DNA of 42,281 nucleotides from an uncultured Blautia sp. (GCA_900540785.1 UQHF01000034.1:1-42281); one strand, 5' to 3'. Shown: positions 15,232 to 23,449, counted from the first letter of the stretch. Notes: a model not told the origin generated them from the letters alone. Numbers and translations are program-made.

Positions 15232-17064
15232 TCAGCTCTTTCTGAAAGCCGCTCTCTTACGTTCTCTTGGATCGAGAATTCTCTTACGGATACGAAGGCT
15301 TGAAGGTGTTACTTCAAGAAGCTCGTCCTGGTCGATAAATTCGATTGCCTGTTCAAGACTTAATACCTTTGGAGGTGTCAGTTTTAAGGCGTCGTCAGCA
15401 GAGGAGGAACGGGTATTTGTAAGATGTTTTGTCTTACATACATTAAGCTCAATATCCTCCGCTTTTCCGTTCTGACCAATTACCATACCGCTGTAAACCT
15501 TTTCTCCAGGTCCTACGAAGAGTGTTCCGCGCTCCTGTGCAGAGAAAAGTCCGTAAGTAACAGCCTCACCTGCCTCGAAAGCAATGAGAGAGCCCTGTTT
15601 GCGGTACTGGAAATCTCCTTTGTAAGGAGCATATCCGTCAAAGATCGTATTCAAAATACCGGTTCCCTTTGTGGAGGTTAAAAATTCTCCGCGGAATCCG
15701 ATGAGCCCTCTGGAAGGAATATGGAATTCAAGGCGTACAGAACCATCGCTTGCTGTGCTCATGCCCTGAAGCTCACCTTTTCGCTCACTTAATTTCTGGA
15801 TCACTGTTCCGGAAAATTCCTCCGGCACGTCCACGTATGCAATTTCCATTGGCTCAAGTTTTTTGCCGCGCTCGTCTGTATGATAGAGAACCTCCGGTTT
15901 GCTTACTGCAAACTCATATCCCTCACGGCGCATATTTTCGATCAAAACAGAAAGATGAAGTTCTCCTCGTCCGGAAACCTTGAAGCATTCTGTTGTTTCT
16001 GTATCTTCCACACGGAGACTGACATCTGTGTTTAATTCTCTGTAAAGACGGTCGCGCAGATGACGGGAGGTAATATATTTTCCTTCCTGTCCTGCAAGCG
16101 GGCTGTCGTTTACGAGGAAGTTCATAGAGATCGTCGGCTCGGAAATCTTCTGGAAAGGAATGGATTCCGGTTTGTCGCCGCCGCAGAGGGTATCTCCGAT
16201 ATGGATTTCCGAAATACCGGAAACAGCCACGATGGAGCCGATGGATGCCTCTTTTACTTCTACCTTATTTAAGCCGTCAAATTCGTATAATTTACTGATT
16301 TTTACTTTCTGGCGTTTGTCAGAATCATGATGGTTTAAAAGAGTAAGTTCCTGATTTACTGCGATTTTTCCGTTCTCTACCTTGCCGACGCCGATACGTC
16401 CTACATACTCGTTGTAGTCGATGGTGCTGATAAGAACCTGTGTATCTGCGTCCGGGTCGCCTTCCGGTGCGGGAATGTATTTTAAAATCGTCTCAAAAAG
16501 AGGCGCCATGTTTTCCGGTGTATCTGCAAGGTCTAAAACTGCATGACCGGCTTTTGCGGAAGCATATAAAAACGGACAGTCAAGCTGTTCATCAGAAGCT
16601 TCCAGATCCATAAGAAGCTCAAGGATCTCGTCGATTACCTCCTCCGGACGCGCTTCCGGACGGTCGATCTTGTTGATGCACACGATTACGTGAAGGTCAA
16701 GCTCAAGGGCCTTTTTCAGAACGAATTTTGTCTGAGGCATGGCTCCTTCAAAAGCGTCTACAAGAAGGATCACACCGTCTACCATTTTAAGGACACGCTC
16801 TACCTCGCCGCCGAAGTCTGCGTGACCTGGTGTGTCGATGATGTTGATCTTTGTTCCTTTGTAGTGAACAGCAGTATTTTTTGAGAGGATTGTGATTCCT
16901 CTCTCACGCTCAATATCATTGGAGTCCATGACGCGTTCCTGGACTTCCTGATTTTCACGGAATACGCCGCTCTGTTTTAAAAGCTGGTCTACCAGGGTTG
17001 TTTTGCCGTGGTCAACATGGGCGATAATGGCTACGTTACGTACATCTTCCCGTCTGGTTTTCAT
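15232..17064 (-). CDS. typA: Translational GTPase TypA/BipA
   Basis: Ribosome-associated GTPase (610 aa) related to EF-G and LepA, involved in stress adaptation and large-subunit assembly. All G motifs are intact near the N-terminus: AHVDHGKTTLVD (G1), RGITI (G2), DTPGHADFGGE (G3), NKIDRPEA (G4) and SAKAG (G5). The C-terminal half has the GRGELHLSVLIENMRREGYE and PSRGLIGFRGEFLT segments typical of TypA rather than EF-G. Full length. GAAAGGAAA precedes the ATG. It is transcribed alone. Confidence 0.97.
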   Translation of the reverse strand: MKTRREDVRNVAIIAHVDHGKTTLVDQLLKQSGVFRENQEVQERVMDSNDIERERGITILSKNTAVHYKGTKINIIDTPGHADFGGEVERVLKMVDGVILLVDAFEGAMPQTKFVLKKALELDLHVIVCINKIDRPEARPEEVIDEILELLMDLEASDEQLDCPFLYASAKAGHAVLDLADTPENMAPLFETILKYIPAPEGDPDADTQVLISTIDYNEYVGRIGVGKVENGKIAVNQELTLLNHHDSDKRQKVKISKLYEFDGLNKVEVKEASIGSIVAVSGISEIHIGDTLCGGDKPESIPFQKISEPTISMNFLVNDSPLAGQEGKYITSRHLRDRLYRELNTDVSLRVEDTETTECFKVSGRGELHLSVLIENMRREGYEFAVSKPEVLYHTDERGKKLEPMEIAYVDVPEEFSGTVIQKLSERKGELQGMSTASDGSVRLEFHIPSRGLIGFRGEFLTSTKGTGILNTIFDGYAPYKGDFQYRKQGSLIAFEAGEAVTYGLFSAQERGTLFVGPGEKVYSGMVIGQNGKAEDIELNVCKTKHLTNTRSSSADDALKLTPPKVLSLEQAIEFIDQDELLEVTPSSLRIRKRILDPRERKRAAFRKS

Positions 17065-17138
17065 AAAATGTATTTCCTTTCTTTAAATAAGTATCTTTAT
17101 TTTAAGTCAAGCATTGCTGCACAAAAATCCAATTTATA

Positions 17139-17166
17139 AGTTTACCACATTTTTCGAGGATTACAA
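17139..17166 (-). promoter_or_regulatory. Promoter of typA
   Basis: Minus-strand TTGTAA (17161-17166), 16-nt spacer and TAAACT (17139-17144), about 75 nt before the typA start codon. Confidence 0.55.
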
Positions 17167-17262
17167 GGTGCTGAAAAAATTTTTTTATTTTTAGTTCTAA
17201 ATCCGGAATCTCCTACATAAGCTTATATAGATAAAATACCCGAAGAGGAAGGAGAACACATT

Positions 17263-17889
17263 ATGGCAGATAAAATTATTGAAAACAATCAGGTATCGGT
17301 TATGGGGAAAATCGCTACCGGCTTTACATTCAGTCATCAGGTTTTTGGGGAGGGATTTTATACAATGGATCTTCTCGTAAAAAGACTGAGTGATTCTGAG
17401 GACAGGATTCCGGTTATGGTATCGGAACGCCTTGTAGACGTAACACAGGATTACGTGGGGGAATATATAGAGATTCACGGACAGTTCCGCTCTTATAACC
17501 GTCACGAGGAAAAACACAACCGGCTTGTGCTTTCTGTATTTGCAAGAGAGCTGAAATTTGTGGAGGAAGAGGACGAATCCATTCCTGTCAATCAGATTTT
17601 CCTGGACGGATATATCTGTAAGCCGCCGGTATACAGAAAAACTCCGCTTGGAAGAGAAATCGCAGACCTTCTTATGGCAGTGAACAGACCTTACGGAAAA
17701 TCAGATTACATACCCTGTATCTGCTGGGGAAGGAACGCGCGGTACGCTTCCGCTTTTGAAGTGGGCGGACATGTACTCATCTGGGGAAGGATCCAGAGCA
17801 GGGAATATATGAAGCGCATCAGTGAAAATGAGACGGAAAAAAGAATTGCCTACGAGGTATCTGTAAGTAAGCTGGAATACATTGAGTAA
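17263..17889 (+). CDS. Single-stranded-DNA-binding-like protein with two OB folds
   Basis: A 208-aa protein with two SSB/PriB-like OB-fold halves. The first half runs from about 8 to 100 (QVSVMGKIATGFTFSH, then GEYIEIHGQFRSYNR and LVLSVFARELKFVE). The second runs from about 110 to 208 (NQIFLDGYICKPPVYRKTPLGREIADLLMAVNRPYGKSDYIPCICWG, then GGHVLIWGRIQSREY). The second half has the classical SSB strand pattern; the first is more diverged. There is no acidic C-terminal tip like that of canonical SSB. The start follows AGAGGAAGGAG. It is monocistronic. A role in single-strand DNA handling or repair is inferred from fold; it is unlikely to be the main replicative SSB. Confidence 0.75.
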   Translation: MADKIIENNQVSVMGKIATGFTFSHQVFGEGFYTMDLLVKRLSDSEDRIPVMVSERLVDVTQDYVGEYIEIHGQFRSYNRHEEKHNRLVLSVFARELKFVEEEDESIPVNQIFLDGYICKPPVYRKTPLGREIADLLMAVNRPYGKSDYIPCICWGRNARYASAFEVGGHVLIWGRIQSREYMKRISENETEKRIAYEVSVSKLEYIE

Positions 17890-17901
17890 GTAAGCAAAGA
17901 C

Positions 17902-17930
17902 TTGCAATTCTTTTAAATCTGCGGTAATAT
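17902..17930 (+). promoter_or_regulatory. Promoter of the corrinoid adenosyltransferase-dapA-dapB run
   Basis: TTGCAA (17902-17907), 17-nt spacer and TAATAT (17925-17930). Only about 45 nt separate it from the start codon, too short for a cobalamin riboswitch. Confidence 0.65.
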
Positions 17931-17974
17931 AAGCGTATTCAAAAGCAACTTCATAAACGATAAGAGGAATTGTG

Positions 17975-18493
17975 ATGGAAAGAAAATTAACAGAGGTTTA
18001 CTGCGGAGACGGCGTAGGAAAGACCACTCTGGCGATCGGGCAGAGCCTTCGCGCCTGCGGACAGGGAAAAAGTGTGATCATTATTCAGTTTTTAAAGGGA
18101 AAGGAGCGAAGAGAGCTTGATTTTCTGGAAGAGCTGGATAACATGGATATTAAAATCTTCCGGTTTGAAAGAATGGATCGCTGCTATGAGGAATTAAGCG
18201 CCGAAGAGAAAGAGGAAGAGAGACTGAATATTCTCAACGGACTGAATTTTGCCCGTAAGGTAGTTGCAACTCAGGAATGCGATTTCCTGCTTCTGGATGA
18301 GATTCTGCGGCTTTTGGATAACGGAATTGCAACAGAAGAGACAATCGGGGAGATTCTGAAGCTGAAGGATGAAAGTATGCACATTGTCATGACAGGTCAG
18401 GGACTTCCGGAGGGACTTCGAAAATATGTGGACAGAGTGACCACTCTCAGTACAGAAAATATAAGAAAAGATGAATGCAGTACAGAAGAATAA
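17975..18493 (+). CDS. Corrinoid adenosyltransferase, CobA/CobO/BtuR type
   Basis: P-loop ATP:co(I)rrinoid adenosyltransferase of about 172 aa that attaches the adenosyl group to reduced corrinoids, making the coenzyme form of B12. The N-terminal VYCGDGVGKTTLAIGQSLRA holds the P-loop; the family motif is usually GNGKGKTT, so a Val here replaces the first Lys while the catalytic GKT is kept. FLLLDEILRLL near 105 is the Walker B region and the MTGQGLPEGL segment lies near 140. GTG at 17972 is possible, but AGAGG lies 7 nt before the ATG at 17975. dapA starts 32 nt downstream, so they may be cotranscribed. It complements the corrinoid importer and CbiK encoded 3 kb upstream. Confidence 0.88.
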   Translation: MERKLTEVYCGDGVGKTTLAIGQSLRACGQGKSVIIIQFLKGKERRELDFLEELDNMDIKIFRFERMDRCYEELSAEEKEEERLNILNGLNFARKVVATQECDFLLLDEILRLLDNGIATEETIGEILKLKDESMHIVMTGQGLPEGLRKYVDRVTTLSTENIRKDECSTEE

Positions 18494-18525
18494 TACATGC
18501 ACAGAAGCGTAAAGGAGGAAGGAAA

Positions 18526-19419
18526 ATGGCAATTTTCAAAGGAGCAGGCGTTGCGATCGTAACTCCCATGCACGAAAACGGAAGAGTAAACTACGACAAA
18601 CTGGGAGAGATGATAGAGTTCCAGATAGCCAACAGCACAGACGCGATCATTATCTGCGGGACAACCGGTGAATCTTCTACCATGACACATGGGGAACATC
18701 TTCAGACAATTAAATACGCAATAGATAAGGTGGCAAAAAGGGTTCCTGTCATTGCAGGGACAGGTTCCAACTGCACAGAAACAGCAATTATGATGTCGCA
18801 GGAGGCAGCTTCTTATGGAGCAGACGGTCTTCTCGTTGTAACTCCTTACTATAACAAGGCGACACAGAAAGGTCTGATCGCTCATTACACAGCCATTGCA
18901 GAGGCAGTGCCTGAGACACCGATCATTATGTACAATGTTCCAAGTCGTACAGGCTGTAATATCCAGCCTGCAACAGCAGCATACCTTGCAAAAAATGTGA
19001 AAAATATTGTGGGAATCAAGGAAGCGACAGGCGACTTATCTCAGGTTGCAAAGATGATGAATCTTGCGGAAGGAAGTCTTGAGCTTTATTCAGGAAACGA
19101 CGACCAGGTACTTCCGATCCTTTCCCTGGGCGGTCTTGGAGTAATTTCTGTTCTTTCCAATATTGCGCCTAAGGAAACACACGATATGGTGGCGAAATTC
19201 CATGAGGGCGATGTAAAAGGAGCGGCAGAAATCCAGTTAAAAGCCATTCCGCTGGTTAATGCTCTTTTCAGCGAGGTAAATCCGATTCCTGTAAAAGCAG
19301 CCCTTAATCTGATGGGAATGAACGCAGGTCCTCTTCGTATGCCTCTCACAGAAATGGAAGAGGAAAACAAAGAGAAGCTGAAAAAAGCAATGCAGGATTT
19401 TGGCATTAAGCTGGCGTAA
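18526..19419 (+). CDS. dapA: 4-hydroxy-tetrahydrodipicolinate synthase
   Basis: First committed enzyme of diaminopimelate and lysine synthesis, condensing aspartate semialdehyde with pyruvate; cytosolic TIM barrel of 297 aa. Key residues are present: GTTGES at 45-50, Y108/Y109, the tyrosine Y136 in MYNVPSRTG and the Schiff-base lysine K165 in GIKEATGD. The frame is open from 18475, but AAAGGAGGAAGGAAA directly before the ATG at 18526 and the family N-terminus MAIFKGAGVAIVTP fix the start. dapB follows after 21 nt. Confidence 0.97.
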   Translation: MAIFKGAGVAIVTPMHENGRVNYDKLGEMIEFQIANSTDAIIICGTTGESSTMTHGEHLQTIKYAIDKVAKRVPVIAGTGSNCTETAIMMSQEAASYGADGLLVVTPYYNKATQKGLIAHYTAIAEAVPETPIIMYNVPSRTGCNIQPATAAYLAKNVKNIVGIKEATGDLSQVAKMMNLAEGSLELYSGNDDQVLPILSLGGLGVISVLSNIAPKETHDMVAKFHEGDVKGAAEIQLKAIPLVNALFSEVNPIPVKAALNLMGMNAGPLRMPLTEMEEENKEKLKKAMQDFGIKLA

Positions 19420-19440
19420 CTGACAGGAGGAGAAACAGCT

Positions 19441-20199
19441 ATGGTAAGAATTATTATGCACGGCTGCAACGGACATATGGGACAGGTGATTTCCGGTCTG
19501 GTGGAAAAAGACCCGGAAGTGGAAATCGTTGCGGGAATTGATATTGCAGACCAGGGGAAAAACAGCTATCCTGTTTTTACAGATATGGAAGCATGTAAGG
19601 TTGAGGCAGATGTTATTATTGACTTTTCTTCTGCAAAAGCAGTGGATAAGCTTCTTGATTACAGCGCAGAGAGAGGAATCCCTGCGGTTGTATGTACAAC
19701 CGGATTAAGTGAGGAGCAGCTTGCACATCTGGAAGAGACAGCAAAAAAAGTGGCAATTTTAAAATCGGCAAATATGTCTCTCGGGATCAATACCTTCTTA
19801 AAACTTCTGCAGGACGCGGCGAAGGTGCTTGCAAAGGCAGGCTTTGATATGGAGATCGTAGAGAAACATCACAATCTGAAAGTGGATGCTCCAAGCGGAA
19901 CAGCCCTTGCTCTTGCAGACAGCCTGAACGAGGCAATGGACGGAGAGTATCATTACGTGTATGACAGAAGTCAGAGAAGAGAGCAGCGTGACAGCAAAGA
20001 AATCGGAATTTCTGCTGTGCGCGGCGGAACGATCGTGGGTGAGCATGAAGTGATTTTTGCAGGTCCGGACGAGGTGATCGAATTTAAGCATATAGCTTAC
20101 TCCAAGGCGGTTTTCGGAAAAGGAGCAGTGGAGGCTGCGAAATTCCTGGCAGGAAAACCGGCTGGCAAATATGACATGAGCGATGTGATCAATAAATAA
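19441..20199 (+). CDS. dapB: 4-hydroxy-tetrahydrodipicolinate reductase
   Basis: Second enzyme of the diaminopimelate branch, NAD(P)H-dependent, 252 aa. The N-terminal HGCNGHMGQVI is the nucleotide-binding loop, CTTGLS lies near 85-90, and EKHHNLKVDAPSGTAL (141-156) holds the catalytic His144 and Lys147. AGGAGGAG precedes the ATG. It forms an operon with dapA. Confidence 0.97.
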   Translation: MVRIIMHGCNGHMGQVISGLVEKDPEVEIVAGIDIADQGKNSYPVFTDMEACKVEADVIIDFSSAKAVDKLLDYSAERGIPAVVCTTGLSEEQLAHLEETAKKVAILKSANMSLGINTFLKLLQDAAKVLAKAGFDMEIVEKHHNLKVDAPSGTALALADSLNEAMDGEYHYVYDRSQRREQRDSKEIGISAVRGGTIVGEHEVIFAGPDEVIEFKHIAYSKAVFGKGAVEAAKFLAGKPAGKYDMSDVINK

Positions 20200-20210
20200 A
20201 GAGAAAAGAT

Positions 20211-20251
20211 AAGCGGTATTTGGCTTTTGGCTGAATGCCGTTTATTTTTTT
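20211..20251 (+). terminator. Terminator after dapB
   Basis: A 10-bp stem with wobble pairs (20211-20220 with 20234-20243, loop of 13) followed by TTTATTTTTTT. Confidence 0.75.
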
Positions 20252-20353
20252 CACAATTAGCTGTTAATATTATTCTAAAACGCTGAATAAAAATTTTTCC
20301 GGCAGGCATAATAACAGTATAAGTAAAAGCCTAAGGAAAAGGAGAACAGAATC

Positions 20354-20869
20354 ATGAAAAAATGGAATAAAATTCTTATGAGTGCAGCACTTGTACTGAC
20401 ATTAGCAATGTTTGCAGGTTGTGGGAGAAACGACAATGCGGCAGATGAGACGCGCAGAGAAGAGAGTAAGGCAAAAGAGAAAGATACGGTAAAAGAAAAT
20501 GGTGACACACGTACAGAAAAAGATACTGTAACAGAAGACAGGACAACAGAAGACAAAACAGACGGAAATACAGCAGACGGCGTTGTTCCGGACGCAGGCA
20601 TGGAAAATGACGGAACACCGGACGGAGCAGTGGACAATAATATGACAGACAACGCGGGACCGGATATGACGGCAGCGCCGGAAAACACAACAGACAGCAA
20701 TGGAAATGCCGACAATGGAAGCTCCAATAATGGAAATGACCAGAATGGAAACGGAGACGGGACGGTATCAGGAGAACTCGGAAACAGTGTGAAAGACCTG
20801 GGTGAAGGCGTAGGCGATGCGGTAGAAGACGTAGGAGACGCTGCAAGAAATGCAGTAGACGGAAGATAA
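20354..20869 (+). CDS. Low-complexity Asp/Asn/Thr-rich lipoprotein
   Basis: I recognise no domain. The 171-aa product begins with a lipoprotein signal (MKKWNK, hydrophobic stretch, FAGC at residues 20-23), so it should be lipid-anchored on the outside of the membrane. The body is an almost unbroken low-complexity run rich in Asp, Asn, Glu, Thr and Gly with repeated TEDK/TEKDT-like and NGNADNG/NGNDQNGNG stretches. It ends with an amphipathic segment near 145-171 (SVKDLGEGVGDAVEDVGDAA). Strong ribosome site GGAAAAGGAG. Likely a disordered surface tether or cation-binding protein; function unknown. Confidence 0.75.
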   Translation: MKKWNKILMSAALVLTLAMFAGCGRNDNAADETRREESKAKEKDTVKENGDTRTEKDTVTEDRTTEDKTDGNTADGVVPDAGMENDGTPDGAVDNNMTDNAGPDMTAAPENTTDSNGNADNGSSNNGNDQNGNGDGTVSGELGNSVKDLGEGVGDAVEDVGDAARNAVDGR

Positions 20870-20950
20870 GAAAAGAATCCCGGAAGTTACAGAAAAAAAT
20901 AAGAAATTTATGTTAATTTTTCATAAAATGGTGTTAAAATTCCGCACGAT

Positions 20951-20960
20951 GTGTTATAAT
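20951..20960 (+). promoter_or_regulatory. Extended -10 promoter element of hpf
   Basis: TATAAT at 20955-20960 preceded by TG-T (extended -10), 31 nt before the hpf start codon. No good -35 is visible at the expected distance (TGTTAA at 20932-20937). Confidence 0.5.
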
Positions 20961-20991
20961 AATTCCATCAAACAGCAAAGGGGATGGAAGC

Positions 20992-21519
20992 ATGAAATTT
21001 ATTATCAGCGGAAAAAATATTGCAGTGACCGAAGGGCTTCGAACAGCAGTTGAGGACAAGCTTGGGAAACTGGAACGGTATTTCACTCCTGACACCGAAG
21101 TTGTCGTAACTTTAAGTGTGGAAAAAGAAAGACAGAAGATTGAAGTGACGATTCCTGTAAAAGGAAATATTATCCGGTCCGAGCAGGTAAGCAGTGATAT
21201 GTATGTATCAATCGACCTTGTAGAAGAGGTGATTGAACGCCAGCTTCGGAAATACAAGAACAAGATTGTAGACAAAAAACAGTCTGCGGGAAGTTTCCAG
21301 CAGGCATATCTTGATAAGGAATATGAGGAAGACGAAGAGGTAAAAATCATTCGTACAAAGAAATTTGATATTAAACCAATGTATCCGGAAGATGCCTGTG
21401 TACAGATGGAGCTCCTGGGTCACAACTTCTTTGTATTCTGCAATGCAGAGACAGAGCAGGTAAATGTGGTTTATAAGAGAAAAGGCAATACCTACGGTCT
21501 GATTGAACCGGAATTTTAA
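20992..21519 (+). CDS. hpf: Ribosome hibernation-promoting factor, long form
   Basis: 175-aa HPF of the long type that dimerises 70S ribosomes into inactive 100S particles in stationary phase. The N-terminal domain (1-95) has the HPF/RaiA fold signature MKFIISGKNIAVTEGLRTAVEDKLGKLERYF split by the chain, with the Lys/Arg-rich ERQLRKYKNKI helix. The C-terminal domain (about 118-175), VKIIRTKKFDIKPMYPEDA, then MELLGHNFFVFCNAET and VVYKRKGNTYGLIEP, is the dimerisation domain found only in long HPF. GGGGATGGA precedes the start. Confidence 0.95.
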   Translation: MKFIISGKNIAVTEGLRTAVEDKLGKLERYFTPDTEVVVTLSVEKERQKIEVTIPVKGNIIRSEQVSSDMYVSIDLVEEVIERQLRKYKNKIVDKKQSAGSFQQAYLDKEYEEDEEVKIIRTKKFDIKPMYPEDACVQMELLGHNFFVFCNAETEQVNVVYKRKGNTYGLIEPEF

Positions 21520-21531
21520 AAAGGTGAGCAA

Positions 21532-21567
21532 AGCCCTCCTGTTCAGTGCGGGAGGGCTATTTTTTTC
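21532..21567 (+). terminator. Terminator between hpf and cutC
   Basis: Perfect 8-bp GC-rich stem AGCCCTCC/GGAGGGCT (21532-21539 with 21551-21558) followed by ATTTTTTT. It ends 23 nt before the cutC start, so cutC is read by escape past this hairpin or from a promoter not seen. Confidence 0.85.
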
Positions 21568-21589
21568 AGCAGAAAGAAAGGAAAGAAAA

Positions 21590-22336
21590 ATGAAAGATTA
21601 CATACTGGAAGCATGTGTGGATTCTGTGGAATCTGCCCTGGCAGCAGCAAGAGGAGGAGCAACACGTCTGGAACTGTGCGGAAATCTGATCATTGGAGGA
21701 ACGACGCCGGAACCGGGACTGTATGAGGAAATCAGGAAACATTCCGATATTCGGATTCATGCCCTGATCCGTCCGAGATTTGGTGATTTCTGTTATACAG
21801 ATTCCGAATTTGCCATCATCAGAAACGCAGTAAAAACCTATAAAAAGCTTGGGGCAGAAGGCGTAGTGATCGGTATTTTAAAACCCGACGGCACTTTAAA
21901 TATGGAGCAGATGAAAATTCTCATGGAAGAGGCAGAGGGAATGTCCGTAACGCTTCACAGAGCATTTGACGTATGCGCAGATCCGTTTGAAGCAATGGAA
22001 CAGGCAATCTCCCTGGGAATTGACACGATCCTTACTTCCGGTCAGCAGAATAACTGCCGTCTTGGAGCAGAGCTTCTTGGTCAGCTCGTGGAAAAAAGCG
22101 CTGGAAGAATTGAGATCCAGGTGGGAAGCGGCGTAGATGCAGACGCTATTAAAGAAGTTTATCCTGTGACAAAGGCAAGAGCCTTCCATATGTCTGGAAA
22201 GGTTACGCTGGACAGTGAAATGATCTACAGAAAAGAAGGTGTAAGTATGGGACTTCCTTCTTTAAGCGAATATGAGATCTGGCGCACAGAAGAGAGCAAA
22301 ATCCGTGCGGCGAAAGAGGTATTAGAAACACTTTGA
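21590..22336 (+). CDS. cutC: CutC family protein
   Basis: TIM-barrel protein of 248 aa in the CutC family, historically linked to copper homeostasis, though the copper role is disputed. Hallmarks: LEACVDSVESALAAARGGATRLELCG at 4-29, GGTTPEPGLYEEI, HALIRPRFGDFCYTDSEF near 56-75 and TILTSGQQ near 146. The open frame begins at 21503, but that part overlaps hpf and the terminator; the ATG at 21590 follows AAAGAAAGGAAAG and gives the family start. Not to be confused with choline TMA-lyase CutC, which is unrelated. Confidence 0.9.
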   Translation: MKDYILEACVDSVESALAAARGGATRLELCGNLIIGGTTPEPGLYEEIRKHSDIRIHALIRPRFGDFCYTDSEFAIIRNAVKTYKKLGAEGVVIGILKPDGTLNMEQMKILMEEAEGMSVTLHRAFDVCADPFEAMEQAISLGIDTILTSGQQNNCRLGAELLGQLVEKSAGRIEIQVGSGVDADAIKEVYPVTKARAFHMSGKVTLDSEMIYRKEGVSMGLPSLSEYEIWRTEESKIRAAKEVLETL

Positions 22337-22363
22337 GGGACTGTAAAAGTCCCTCTCTTTTTT
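22335..22363 (+). terminator. Terminator after cutC
   Basis: Perfect 8-bp stem GAGGGACT/AGTCCCTC (22335-22342 with 22348-22355) starting within the cutC stop codon, followed by TCTTTTTT. It lies between convergent genes. Confidence 0.85.
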
Positions 22364-22371
22364 GAATGAGG

Positions 22372-22887
22372 TTATAACTTTTTGGAATCAGTGCCCCAGA
22401 CAGAAGGCAGGCGTTTTAACACTTCCTGAGTCAGGACTCCTATGAGAAAGCCGGTTACAACACCGGAAATGAGAAGAGGTGGTGTATAATAAAACACGGC
22501 AGTATTTTCCACAATGAGGGCAGCAATGATAAGCTGACCGATATTGTGGGTGACTCCGCCGAAAACACTGATACCAATTGTCGTAAGGGATGTCTTCTTC
22601 AGAAGAAGAACCATGACAGAAAGGCTTAGCGCAGCGCCGGCAAGGCTGTAAAGGATGCTGAACATATTTCCAAAGAGAAAGCCGATTACGAGAATACGTA
22701 CAACGGATACAAGGGCAGCATCTTTGAATCCGTATTTTTTCAGAATGATCAGCACGGACAGGTTCGCAAGTCCAAGCTTGATTCCGGGGATTCCTGCAAA
22801 AACAGGAATCAGAGTTTCCACATATCCGAAAATAATGGCAATGGCGGCAAAAAAACCGAGATAAGCTGTCTTTGTCTTCATAATCAC
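22372..22887 (-). CDS. Gx transporter family membrane protein
   Basis: 171-aa integral membrane protein with about five helices, of the Gx transporter family (older label: heptaprenyl diphosphate synthase component I, which is probably misleading). GYVETLIPVFAGIPGIKLGLANL at about 21-43 is the family hallmark and FGGVTHNIGQLIIAAL is near 110-125. It resembles small substrate-binding membrane (ECF S-component-like) proteins. The GTG at 22887 overlaps the stop of the upstream NusG-domain gene; an ATG follows at 22881. The pairing suggests a shared function in flavin-linked or membrane redox processes. Confidence 0.8.
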   Translation of the reverse strand: MIMKTKTAYLGFFAAIAIIFGYVETLIPVFAGIPGIKLGLANLSVLIILKKYGFKDAALVSVVRILVIGFLFGNMFSILYSLAGAALSLSVMVLLLKKTSLTTIGISVFGGVTHNIGQLIIAALIVENTAVFYYTPPLLISGVVTGFLIGVLTQEVLKRLPSVWGTDSKKL

Positions 22888-23240
22888 TGCACCACAGCAT
22901 GGGAAACATCGTCCCCTTCGCTGTTTTCTCCTTCAATTACAACCTTATTCGGGAGGCAGATCACGGAGCCGCCCGAAGCGTCAACTGCTTTTTGTTCAAG
23001 ACATAGATGATCCGGACAGGTGGCGGAAATCATTTTTGCCTTTCCGTCTTTTATTTCGCATACATTTGTGTCATTAATGGAAATCGTCTGATTTTCAGAC
23101 AGGGAATACACACCGTATTCTTTGCCGTCAACTGTGATCCGTATGTTGTTCTGTGGCTTTTTAGAAATACTCATACCTGCCCACAGAAGAAGGGCGGCAG
23201 CGAGAATCGAGCCGATTAACAGAATTTCTTTTTTCTTCAA
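22884..23240 (-). CDS. NusG domain II-containing membrane-anchored protein
   Basis: Small protein (about 118 aa) with one N-terminal membrane helix and an extracytoplasmic domain of the NusG domain II family. ITVDGKEYGVYSL, the CPDHLC motif and ICLPNKVVIE near the C-terminus are diagnostic. It is not a transcription factor. The frame is open from 23279, but the only good ribosome site is GGAGGAAAG, so a TTG start at 23240 (MKKKEILL) or 23246 is preferred. It overlaps the Gx transporter gene. This small protein plus Gx transporter occurs in many anaerobic Firmicutes near flavin-based redox genes (recalled, not checked). The paired cysteines may be redox-active. Confidence 0.78.
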   Translation of the reverse strand: MKKKEILLIGSILAAALLLWAGMSISKKPQNNIRITVDGKEYGVYSLSENQTISINDTNVCEIKDGKAKMISATCPDHLCLEQKAVDASGGSVICLPNKVVIEGENSEGDDVSHAVVQ

Positions 23241-23389
23241 AAACAACTTTCCTCCATTTAAAATATCATACATTTGCAATTTTTTATCGTTCCGACTGCC
23301 GGTGGCAGGATGAAGCTATCATAACACAGAGGAGAAGGAATGGCAATGGCAGAGAAATCCTGTTTGTTTACGAAATGTTTATTGTTTTC

Positions 23390-23449
23390 TTGACCGGAAA
23401 GTGATAGAATATAGAATGTTGAGAGTATACTTTTGGGAGTATGCTCTCA
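23390..23449 (+). promoter_or_regulatory. secA promoter region with inverted repeat
   Basis: TTGACC (23390-23395), 16-nt spacer and TAGAAT (23412-23417) form a probable secA promoter. An 11-bp inverted repeat with one wobble (TGAGAGTATAC at 23420-23430 with GTATGCTCTCA at 23439-23449) begins at the expected transcript start, and could be an operator or a 5' hairpin. A second small hairpin TACAGC-AGAA-GCTGTA lies at about 23474-23489, before the ribosome site. Confidence 0.5.

Noticed and set aside
17890..17974. Second cobalamin riboswitch before the adenosyltransferase gene
   Set aside because: The gap is 85 nt and lacks the B12 box and the CCGGTGTGAATCCGG core.
20275..20846. Long minus-strand frames opposite the acidic lipoprotein gene
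   Set aside because: They arise from the repetitive Asp/Asn/Thr codons of the lipoprotein read backwards (Ser/Val- or Leu/Arg-rich strings).
20870..20991. raiA-type structured RNA upstream of hpf
   Set aside because: Only 122 nt separate the lipoprotein and hpf genes and no matching extended structure is seen.
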